From: Candidatus Egerieousia excrementavium
GTDB taxonomy: Bacteria; Bacteroidota; Bacteroidia; Bacteroidales; UBA932
Assembly: GCA_017694275.1 (NCBI GenBank)
Contig: JADINB010000063.1
Coordinates: 1-9,633, forward strand
Direction of reading: 5' to 3'
Length of the DNA: 9,633 nt
Under the pieces are notes generated by a model. That model was not told the origin of the DNA. It saw only the letters and a program-made list of their open reading frames with translations, and searched no databases. Below are positions 1 through 6,345 of this stretch, in pieces (the stretch's first letter is position 1; each line of letters begins with the position of its first letter). Both the position numbers and the translations under genes were made by a program.

Positions 1-626
1 CTTTCATATTGTCCTCACTGCGGGGAAAACATCCCGACATAATAGTCTTTTCAAACGTCAGGGAGGAAAATCCGGTTTTTGAGCAGCAGCTCAGAGGTTT
101 GTGCCGCCATCTTGTGGTTTTGAATTCAAAAACTGAACTTCCGGTAAATTTAAACTACCGCTTTCCGGCAGACGGGCTCGGTGCAGACCGGATTGCGGGG
201 GCGTTGGCCGCAGCAATGATGTTCCCTGGCCGGAATTGTATCAAATTCGACTTTGGAACGGCGCTTACCGTAGATTTTATCGATAAAAACGGCACTTTTT
301 TGGGTGGTAACATCTCTCTTGGGTTAACAAGCAGGTTCAGAGCACTTAATATATTTACAAAAAGATTGCCTCTTATAAAACCGACAGAAAAATTACCGGA
401 AATTGGAGTAGATACAGACGGTGCCATGACGGCCGGAGTAGTTTTCGGTCTAATATTTGAAGTAGAGGGGTATATTAAGAAATATCCGGAACACACAGTC
501 ATATTTACCGGCGGTGATTCTTTTTATTTTGCAGAAAAAATGAAAAGTGCCATATTTGTTGTTCCGAATTTAGTACTGAACGGATTGGCGCAAATTGCAA
601 GCTATTATGCAAAAAAGGAAAATTAA
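1..626 (+). CDS. coaX: Type III pantothenate kinase, 5'-truncated by window edge
   Basis: Phosphorylates pantothenate with ATP, the first committed step of coenzyme A synthesis, in the cytoplasm. The frame is open to the left edge (codons from base 3), and TTG at 9 is only an internal codon. About 208 residues are present, whereas family members are usually about 240-260. The missing N-terminus would hold the DxGNT phosphate-binding motif. What remains is diagnostic of the type III (ASKHA-fold) class: GLGADRIAG (the conserved G-x-DR motif), FDFGTALTVDFID (second D-GTA-T-D motif), GGNISLGLTSRFRALN followed by TKRLPL, and the late IFTGGDS nucleotide-binding loop. Types I (CoaA) and II are excluded because these motifs belong to neither. 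It is the first visible gene of the + strand cluster and overlaps the next gene by 20 bp, so the two are probably co-transcribed. Its promoter lies outside the window. Confidence 0.95.
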   Translation, partial: FILSSLRGKHPDIIVFSNVREENPVFEQQLRGLCRHLVVLNSKTELPVNLNYRFPADGLGADRIAGALAAAMMFPGRNCIKFDFGTALTVDFIDKNGTFLGGNISLGLTSRFRALNIFTKRLPLIKPTEKLPEIGVDTDGAMTAGVVFGLIFEVEGYIKKYPEHTVIFTGGDSFYFAEKMKSAIFVVPNLVLNGLAQIASYYAKKEN

Positions 627-1923
627 AAAATATCTTTTTTTCATTCTGTTTCCCGCATTTCTTTTTGGTGGGTACGGCGCAAAGGGGCAGAATACTGATG
701 CACTCGGAACATATACCCCTTATTCATTGTATGGACTCGGAAATATAGAAAAGCAGGGAACAGCCGTAAACAGAGCCATGGGCGGAATAGGTACTGCTCT
801 TCGCAGCAACAGATATATCAATTACATGAATCCGGCATCCATTACAAACAGGGATACCCTTTCGTTCATGCTGGATTTTGGCGGAGACCAGAAAAACATA
901 TACAGTACCGACGGAATCAGCAAGACTGCCTATAATACCGGCAATGTAAAAAGTTTCATCTTCTCTGCCCCGATTTACAAGAAGTCTGCGCTGATTGTCG
1001 GAATAGTGCCCTACAGCAATATCGGTTACAAATTCGAGAACATGGAGTCAGATCCGGCATTGGTTTCGCAATACGGAGATATCAGATACCGCAAATATGG
1101 CGAGGGCAGCATCAACCAGCTTTTTGTGGGAGGTGCCATGAATTTCCTCAAGAATTTTTCAATCGGGGCACAATATATTTATTATTTCGGTTCTCTTGAC
1201 AGGTACAGCAACGTGCTCTTTGGCACCGACGCCTCAATCAGGTCTATCACCACAGGGTGGGACTATTCGCTCGGAGCTTCTTCGGTAAAGGCAGGTCTGC
1301 AATATTTCAGGGAATTCGGCGAACATGACGAATATTATGTGACAGGAGGTGTCACCTATACGCTCGGAACATCGCTCAAAGGAGATTACGAACGTTATGC
1401 CCATGCCCAGGATGGTTCAAACACCATAGATACGGTATACACTTATTCTGTAAACAACGCAAAGGTAAAGCTGCCTCATGAGTTTTCAATAGGTGCGACC
1501 GTGGGAAAGAGAGACAAGTGGATGTTCGGTGCGGATTATACTCAGCAGAACTGGAAGAGTTCGGCATACAATGACATGGGCGGGACAGAATTCACTCCGC
1601 AGACAGCCCGTTCGTTCAGGGTGGGTTTCGAGTTCATCCCCAACATGTATGACATAAGGTATTATTTCAAGAGAGTGACATATCGGGTGGGAGCCTATTA
1701 TGACCAGACATACATGAATTTTGCCGGTAACAGAATAAATGCGGCCGGTTTCACTTTCGGGCTTTCGCTTCCCATATACAGATTATACAATGCGTTCAAC
1801 ATTGCGGTGGATTTCGGTCAGAGGGGTTCAACTAAAAACAATCTGGTTCGTGAAAGGTATGTACAGTTTGTACTCAGCATAAGTCTGCATGACCTTTGGT
1901 TTATAAAACACAGATACCAATAG
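607..1923 (+). CDS. FadL/OmpP1-like outer-membrane beta-barrel protein
   Basis: Predicted 438-residue outer-membrane barrel of a type widespread in Bacteroidetes; its substrate is unknown. Residues 1-27 form a signal peptide (MQKRKIKK basic end, hydrophobic core, cleavage near AKG-Q). The mature start carries YSLYGLG (39-45), then AMGGIGTAL and MNPAS (57-78), the pattern of FadL/OmpP1-type and PorV-type barrels. The remainder alternates aromatic and polar residues in strand-like segments rich in Y, F and G. It ends in the strand-like RYVQFVLSISLHDLWFIKHRYQ region, a C-terminus usual for these proteins. ATG 607 was chosen over TTG 595 because it starts a proper signal peptide; it lies inside the end of coaX, so translation may be coupled. 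Family knowledge supports outer-membrane location. Transport of hydrophobic compounds is only an inference from FadL resemblance. Confidence 0.82.
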   Translation: MQKRKIKKYLFFILFPAFLFGGYGAKGQNTDALGTYTPYSLYGLGNIEKQGTAVNRAMGGIGTALRSNRYINYMNPASITNRDTLSFMLDFGGDQKNIYSTDGISKTAYNTGNVKSFIFSAPIYKKSALIVGIVPYSNIGYKFENMESDPALVSQYGDIRYRKYGEGSINQLFVGGAMNFLKNFSIGAQYIYYFGSLDRYSNVLFGTDASIRSITTGWDYSLGASSVKAGLQYFREFGEHDEYYVTGGVTYTLGTSLKGDYERYAHAQDGSNTIDTVYTYSVNNAKVKLPHEFSIGATVGKRDKWMFGADYTQQNWKSSAYNDMGGTEFTPQTARSFRVGFEFIPNMYDIRYYFKRVTYRVGAYYDQTYMNFAGNRINAAGFTFGLSLPIYRLYNAFNIAVDFGQRGSTKNNLVRERYVQFVLSISLHDLWFIKHRYQ

Positions 1924-1958
1924 CAACAACCAATAAAAAATTAACTTATTTACATATT

Positions 1959-3278
1959 ATGAAAAAATTATCTTATACTCTTTTGACAGTTGTTATGCTT
2001 TTTAGCGTAACATCGCTCTTTGCACAGGGCAAATATGGCGCCGACAGTGCGAACTGTGTAAAATACCTGAATTTCTACCGCGATTATTACAGACAAAATA
2101 ACTATCAGGATGCTGCAGGTTTGTGGAGAAAGGCAATGGAGTCATGCCCTCCCACTGCAAGCCAGAACATGCTTATTCATGGCCGTCAGATAATGACCTA
2201 CCTGATCAACACCTATCAGGGTGCACCTGAAGGCAGGCAGGCTCTCGTAGATTCGTTGCTTATGATAAGCGATATCAGGGCTCAGTATTATCCCAGCAGA
2301 AAACTTGTTGCAATGGAGAACAAGGCTTTCGACATGGTGACATACGAACCGGCCGACAACAAAGAGGTTCTTTCTGCTCTGGACGAAATTATCTCGATGT
2401 CAGGCAATGAGGTAAATCCCGATCTTCTTGTTGCAAGAATGGACAGGGCAAGGCAACTTTATGAACTGAATCTCGTTTCCGATGAGGAGGTCCTCAACAC
2501 CTATTCCAAATATGCTCCTGTTCTGGATGAGCTTGTAACAAATGATCCTTCAGATGAGAACAAACAGAGACAGCAGGTATTCGACAATGCATTCATAGTA
2601 AGCGGTGTTGCAAACTGCAACAATCTTATAAAGGTATTCCAGCCCAGATTTGATGCCAACCCCAATGATCTGGCTCTTGTAAAAAGTATCGCGACCCTGC
2701 TTTCAGATGCAAACTGCGTGGATTCAACCCTTTTCCTTCAGGCTGTAAACGCAATGCACAGGATGGAGCCTTCATTCAATTCTGCACGTCTGCTCTACAG
2801 GCTGCATGCATCAAAGGATGAGCACGATCTTGCAATCAAATTCCTCCAGGAGGCAATAGATGATACGGCAAGCACTGCAAAGGATGATGCAGACATGCTT
2901 ATGGAAATGGCTTCATATCAGTTCAAGAACATGAATTCTCCCGCAGCGGCAATAGCGTCTGCAAAGAAAGCCGTAGAACTTGACGAGTCTGTTGCAGGCA
3001 AGGCAAACCTGCTTATCGGTACAATCTGGTACAATGCACCATGCAGCGGAAACGAAATAGAGCAGAGGGCAAAATTCTGGGTAGCTACAGATTACCTGCA
3101 AAAAGCCAAGAATCAGGATTCATCTCTCGCAGCAGAGGCCGACGAGCTTATAAGGAACTGCCGCATATACTATCCTTCTACAGAGGATGCCTTCATGTAT
3201 GACTTGACAGACGGCAACTCATACACGGTTTCATGCAGCGGAATGAGCGCGACAACAACGGTAAGAACCCAAAAATAG
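1959..3278 (+). CDS. Secreted tetratricopeptide-repeat-like protein
   Basis: A 439-residue exported helical repeat protein with no known enzymatic role. ATG 1959 gives a clean signal peptide, MKKLSYTLLTVVMLFSVTSLFAQ, with cleavage near FAQ. The longer reading frame from 1896 has no such start and would overlap the upstream barrel gene. The mature protein is almost wholly helical with TPR-like segments, for example YLNFYRDYYRQNNYQDAAGLWRKA near residues 34-57 and pairs around A-I-A-S-A-K-K-A-V-E-L near residues 330-340. The C-terminal part is a conserved Bacteroidetes signature: FWVATDYLQKA, then YYPSTEDAFMYDLTDG, a YTVSC segment and a TTVRT tail. No lipobox is present, so it is probably soluble in the periplasm. 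It sits between an outer-membrane barrel and lptC, which suggests an envelope-assembly or scaffold role. This is inference from context. Confidence 0.85.
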   Translation: MKKLSYTLLTVVMLFSVTSLFAQGKYGADSANCVKYLNFYRDYYRQNNYQDAAGLWRKAMESCPPTASQNMLIHGRQIMTYLINTYQGAPEGRQALVDSLLMISDIRAQYYPSRKLVAMENKAFDMVTYEPADNKEVLSALDEIISMSGNEVNPDLLVARMDRARQLYELNLVSDEEVLNTYSKYAPVLDELVTNDPSDENKQRQQVFDNAFIVSGVANCNNLIKVFQPRFDANPNDLALVKSIATLLSDANCVDSTLFLQAVNAMHRMEPSFNSARLLYRLHASKDEHDLAIKFLQEAIDDTASTAKDDADMLMEMASYQFKNMNSPAAAIASAKKAVELDESVAGKANLLIGTIWYNAPCSGNEIEQRAKFWVATDYLQKAKNQDSSLAAEADELIRNCRIYYPSTEDAFMYDLTDGNSYTVSCSGMSATTTVRTQK

Positions 3279-3956
3279 ATGCGGGGGCACGCATATAGAA
3301 AGATAAGGATGACAGCGTTGGTAGCAGTTGCGGTAGCGATTGCTACCAATGTTGTATCATGCTCCGACAAAATCGACGAGGGTGAAATAATTGACATCAA
3401 CAAGGTTCCGCGCCAGGTAATACGCAACATGTACGCCATTCAGAGCAACAATGGCGGGCTTGCCATGCGTCTGGAGGCCGATCTGATGGAACGTTTCCAG
3501 AATGATTCCACGGATGAGTCATATGAGCTTTTTCCCGAAGGGTTCAGTGTCTATGCCTATAATGAAGAGGGGTTGCTTGAAACACATATCTATTCCGATA
3601 TTGCAAGGCATACGACCTTAAAGAATGAGGAGCAGTGGGTGGCAATCGGGAATGTGGTCGTGGAGAACTATATAAAAGGTCAGAGGCTGCTTACAGATAC
3701 CCTTTACTGGAACAGGGAGGAGGGGAAAATCTACAACAATGACAACTGCCTTGTGGAAATGTTCTCCCCCGAAGGGTATATGAAGGGATACGGCCTGGAG
3801 AGCGACGAAATGGCAAGGAATGCCTCCATTATGGTTCCCTTCGACAGTTATGCCATAATAAGGGATTCTCTTTTCCATTATGTGGATACTGCAAATTTCA
3901 TAGGGCCTCTTCTCAGGCCAAAGCCCATAGAGAGTCTCAAATTGTCTTTGGAGTAG
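3279..3956 (+). CDS. lptC: LPS-export periplasmic lipoprotein LptC
   Basis: Component of the Lpt bridge that takes lipopolysaccharide from the LptB2FG transporter across the periplasm towards LptA and LptD. The protein has 225 residues. After the basic start MRGHAYRKIR comes an Ala/Val-rich core ending in a lipobox, VVSC, with lipid-acceptor Cys28. The LptC/OstA-like beta-jellyroll covers about 80-180: LFPEGFSVYAYNEEG, IYSDIARHTTLKNEEQW, then GNVVVENYIKGQRLLTDTLYWN and a GYGLESDEM strand. This matches the Bacteroidetes LptC pattern; enterobacterial LptC is anchored by an N-terminal helix instead. ATG 3279 directly follows the preceding stop (TAGATG), implying coupled translation. A second in-frame ATG at 3309 would remove all the positive charges of the signal peptide and is less likely. 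The region coding for the signal core folds into a strong hairpin (see separate entry). Confidence 0.88.
   Translation: MRGHAYRKIRMTALVAVAVAIATNVVSCSDKIDEGEIIDINKVPRQVIRNMYAIQSNNGGLAMRLEADLMERFQNDSTDESYELFPEGFSVYAYNEEGLLETHIYSDIARHTTLKNEEQWVAIGNVVVENYIKGQRLLTDTLYWNREEGKIYNNDNCLVEMFSPEGYMKGYGLESDEMARNASIMVPFDSYAIIRDSLFHYVDTANFIGPLLRPKPIESLKLSLE
3312..3355 (+). other. Long RNA hairpin within the lptC signal-peptide coding region
   Basis: Bases 3312-3331 pair with 3336-3355 over 20 consecutive positions, with a four-base loop (GGTA). Sixteen pairs are Watson-Crick and four are G-U in the + strand RNA. The perfect core is TTGGTAGCA (3318-3326) against TGCTACCAA (3341-3349). It begins one base after the in-frame second ATG (3309-3311) and 33 bases after the chosen start. 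No T-run follows, so it is not an ordinary terminator. The pairing is directly visible; any role in translation or mRNA stability is inference. Ala/Val codon repetition may have helped produce it by chance. Confidence 0.6.
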
Positions 3957-3975
3957 ATAATCGCAAAAAAATTAC

Positions 3976-3983
3976 TATCTTCG
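3976..3983 (+). promoter_or_regulatory. Probable -7 promoter element of the chaperone gene
   Basis: TATCTTCG matches the Bacteroidetes -7 consensus TAnnTTTG with one mismatch and is followed by GC. A start site about 7 bases downstream would leave a leader of roughly 30 bases before ATG 4022. The best upstream TTTG (3949-3952 region, inside the end of lptC) is about 25 bases away, longer than the usual 19-21. The match is therefore moderate, and read-through from the upstream genes is also likely because no terminator separates them. Confidence 0.45.
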
Positions 3984-4021
3984 CACCCTCAATATTTTGT
4001 TAATTAATAAACTTAAATAAA

Positions 4022-6112
4022 ATGGCTGTTTTAGAGAAAATACGCGTAAAGATGGGTGCCTTTATAACCATCATTATTGCGTTGGCGTTGTTATCGTTTA
4101 TCATAGACCCCTCTACGCTGGAGTCGACACTTTCCATGTTCTCTTCCAAGTATGACGTGGGCGAGATAGACGGGAAATCGGTAACCTATCAGGATTACCA
4201 GAATAAGGTCGATTATTTTACCAGAATTTATGAAATGTCATCTGGCGGGGTAATGAACGATCAGGCTCAGGATATGATAAACAATTCTGCATGGCAGGAT
4301 GAAATAGTGGAGCGTGTATATATTCCCGCGGCTGAGAATGCCGGATTGCGATTGGGCAGCGATGAACTTCTGGACATGAGCCAGGGTACAGACATATCTC
4401 CTGTTCTTGCAAACGAGGCATCTTTCAGAGATGAGAGCGGTGCATTCGACGGACAGCGCGTCGTTGATTTCGTACGTGCGGTCTCACAAGACCAGAGCGG
4501 TCAGTTGCAGCTCTACTGGAGTTATCTGGAAGACAACATGAGTAAAGACAGGCTCTTTACCAAATACCTTTCCTTGCTGGAAAAAAGCGCGGTTGTAAAT
4601 CCTTTGGAACTTGACAGGGCCATTGCCGACAACAATACCACATACAGTGTGGATTTTGTTGTCAGTCCCATGGGATTCGAGCAGGATACCACCATCAAGG
4701 TATCAAACGAGGAGGTAAGGGCATATTACGAGGAACACAAGCATCTGTACAGGCAGATTGAGAGCAAGGATATAGACTATGTCGTTTTTGAAGTCGTTCC
4801 CTCTGCAGAGGATCTCGAACTTACATATAACAACATGGAAAAGGTATATCCCGAGTTTACCACAACCAAAAACATGAAGACTTTCCTTGCCCGCAATTCA
4901 GACCAGCCGTTTACCGGATATTACTATTCGGAGCAGGAGTTGGAGGCAATGCCTTCCCAGATAGCTGAATTTGCCACAAAGGCCAAGGTTTCAGAGTCTC
5001 TGCCGGTATTTCAGGATGAAAACACCTATTATGCTGCAAGGCTTATGGATGTAAAGTCGCTCCCGGATTCCATTTTTGTAAAACATATACTTTTGCCTGC
5101 ATCTGAAGAGTCCAGGGCCGACAGTCTTCTGGCCGTATTGAAGAAAGGCGGTGATTTTACAGAGTTGGCACGTGAATATTCAATAGACCAGAATCCCAAT
5201 GTTGAGCAGCCCGGAGATCTGGGATGGATGACACAGCTCTATACCATACCCGGATTTGAGTCTCTCTTTATGGCAGACAGAAACGAGGTTCTCAAACTTA
5301 CCACAAGTTATGGTATCCACCTTGTGAAGTATACTGAAAAAACAAGGCCTTACGAAAAATATCAGGTTGCCGTTCTTGTAAAGGAAGCGGTTGCCGGCAA
5401 GCAGACATATGCAGATTTTTATGCCAAGGCAAATGAGTTTGCAACACAGTGCGGTGCCGATGCAACAAAATTCGATGAAGTTGCAAAGAGCCTCAATATC
5501 CCCGTTTATCCTGCCCTCAGAGTTCCTGCTTCGGCCAAAACCATTTCAAACAGTTATGAAAATACAAAAGAAGTGCTTCGCTGGATGAATGAAAATGAGG
5601 CGGGTTCTGTTTCAAATATCATTGCCGTTGACAACAGATATTTCTTTGTTGTGGCAATCAGGGGAGAGCATCATGCGGGCATAGCAACTTACAATGAGGT
5701 TGCAATGCAGATGAAGGAACTTATTGCCATGGAAAAGAGGGGGATCAAACTTACAGAGCAGACAAAGGAGCGTGTAGGCGATGCCGCAACTCTTTCTCAG
5801 GTTGCAGAAAGGCTTAACCTCTCTGTAAACCACAGAGACGGAGTGGTCTTCTCATCGCTTACCTCGCAACAGCTCGACCCCAAGTTTGTAGGGGCGATTG
5901 CTGCAGCCAAGGAGGGTGAACTTGTAGGCCCCGTTACCGGAGAGATAGGCGTTTATTACTTTACAATAACCGGAAAGGAGGTAGGAGCCTTCTACACCGA
6001 AGATGATGCCAGGGCAAGAAAAACCCGCGAACTCCAGTATATAAATCAGGTGCTTCCTGCGGTAATGGCAGAAGATGCAAATGTAGTTGACACCCGTTAC
6101 AAATTCTATTGA
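4022..6112 (+). CDS. Membrane-anchored SurA/PpiD-type peptidyl-prolyl isomerase
   Basis: A 696-residue periplasmic chaperone and prolyl cis-trans isomerase, probably helping newly exported outer-membrane proteins to fold. A short cytoplasmic N-terminus is followed by one membrane helix (about 13-28, ITIIIALALLSFII), the PpiD topology. A SurA/PpiD-like N-terminal chaperone region follows (about 45-245, starting VGEIDGKSVTYQDYQNKVDYF). The parvulin (PpiC/rotamase) domain spans about 350-438: KHILLPA with H355, GGDFTELAREYSID, PGDLGWM, PGFESLF and YGIHLVKY with H433. These core residues look intact, so activity is plausible. Residues 500-655 resemble a second, degenerate parvulin-like segment followed by helices, as in long PpiD proteins. 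Start ATG 4022 has an A-rich leader (AATAAA) and no Shine-Dalgarno, usual for this phylum. It lies after lptC in an envelope-assembly cluster and is followed by a strong terminator. PpiD is the nearest known family; naming it ppiD or surA would overstate certainty. Confidence 0.92.
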   Translation: MAVLEKIRVKMGAFITIIIALALLSFIIDPSTLESTLSMFSSKYDVGEIDGKSVTYQDYQNKVDYFTRIYEMSSGGVMNDQAQDMINNSAWQDEIVERVYIPAAENAGLRLGSDELLDMSQGTDISPVLANEASFRDESGAFDGQRVVDFVRAVSQDQSGQLQLYWSYLEDNMSKDRLFTKYLSLLEKSAVVNPLELDRAIADNNTTYSVDFVVSPMGFEQDTTIKVSNEEVRAYYEEHKHLYRQIESKDIDYVVFEVVPSAEDLELTYNNMEKVYPEFTTTKNMKTFLARNSDQPFTGYYYSEQELEAMPSQIAEFATKAKVSESLPVFQDENTYYAARLMDVKSLPDSIFVKHILLPASEESRADSLLAVLKKGGDFTELAREYSIDQNPNVEQPGDLGWMTQLYTIPGFESLFMADRNEVLKLTTSYGIHLVKYTEKTRPYEKYQVAVLVKEAVAGKQTYADFYAKANEFATQCGADATKFDEVAKSLNIPVYPALRVPASAKTISNSYENTKEVLRWMNENEAGSVSNIIAVDNRYFFVVAIRGEHHAGIATYNEVAMQMKELIAMEKRGIKLTEQTKERVGDAATLSQVAERLNLSVNHRDGVVFSSLTSQQLDPKFVGAIAAAKEGELVGPVTGEIGVYYFTITGKEVGAFYTEDDARARKTRELQYINQVLPAVMAEDANVVDTRYKFY

Positions 6113-6148
6113 TAATAGATAATACCGGTCTATTATTTTGACAATGAC

Positions 6149-6192
6149 GGTGTGTCATAATTGCAAACTGCTGCGTTTAATTCTTACACACC
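6149..6192 (+). repeat. Hairpin in the 3' untranslated region after the chaperone gene
   Basis: GGTGTGT (6149-6155) pairs with ACACACC (6186-6192). Inside it AATT (6159-6162) pairs with AATT (6179-6182) and AAAC (6165-6168) with GTTT (6175-6178), separated by a small internal loop and a two-base bulge. That gives about 15 pairs around a six-base loop. It lies immediately before the terminator hairpin and has no T-run of its own. It may protect the 3' end or assist termination; that is inference. Confidence 0.5.
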
Positions 6193-6194
6193 TT

Positions 6195-6249
6195 AATGGG
6201 GCTGCATCAAAACATTTATTTTGACACAGCCCCATTGTCATTTTTATTT
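6195..6249 (+). terminator. Rho-independent terminator of the envelope cluster
   Basis: A perfect ten-base stem, AATGGGGCTG (6195-6204) with CAGCCCCATT (6227-6236), is continued after a 2x2 internal loop by TCAAAA (6207-6212) with TTTTGA (6219-6224) around a six-base loop. A T-rich tract follows (TTTTT at 6241-6245, then ATTT). It lies 83 bases after the stop of the chaperone gene and oriented for + strand transcripts. On the minus strand the hairpin is not followed by a T-run, so it is unlikely to stop transcripts of the convergent lipoprotein gene efficiently. Confidence 0.85.
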
Positions 6250-6273
6250 GTCTTTTTCTGGGATAGCCTGTTG

Positions 6274-6303
6274 AGAATAACAGCATTGTCTGCATGTTAT
6301 TCT
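6274..6303. repeat. Inverted repeat downstream of the propeller lipoprotein gene
   Basis: AGAATAACA (6274-6282) pairs with TGTTATTCT (6295-6303), nine perfect bases. GCA (6283-6285) with TGC (6291-6293) extends the stem after a single-base bulge, leaving a five-base loop. It lies about 43 bases beyond the stop codon of the minus-strand lipoprotein gene and could mark the 3' end of that transcript. The stem is A/T-rich and neither side has a clear T-run, so it is not called a terminator. Confidence 0.4.
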
Positions 6304-6345
6304 ATAATGTTGCCTGTTGCTGCGCCTCTTCCAGGCAGATTATCA

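Noticed and set aside
155..502. Minus-strand open frame of 115 codons inside coaX
   Set aside because: It is antisense to conserved pantothenate kinase motifs, and its product shows no signal or domain.
1896..1958. N-terminal extension of the TPR-type protein
   Set aside because: It would overlap the barrel gene and bury the clear signal peptide that begins at ATG 1959.
6112..6136. ATAATAG / CTATTAT inverted repeat right after the chaperone stop codon
   Set aside because: The stem is seven A/T-rich pairs with an 11-base loop and only a short T-run; the strong terminator downstream is the better candidate.
6266..6319. GCCTGTTG direct repeat (6266-6273 and 6312-6319)
   Set aside because: Only eight bases and two copies, within the range expected by chance; no sign of a repeat family or insertion site.
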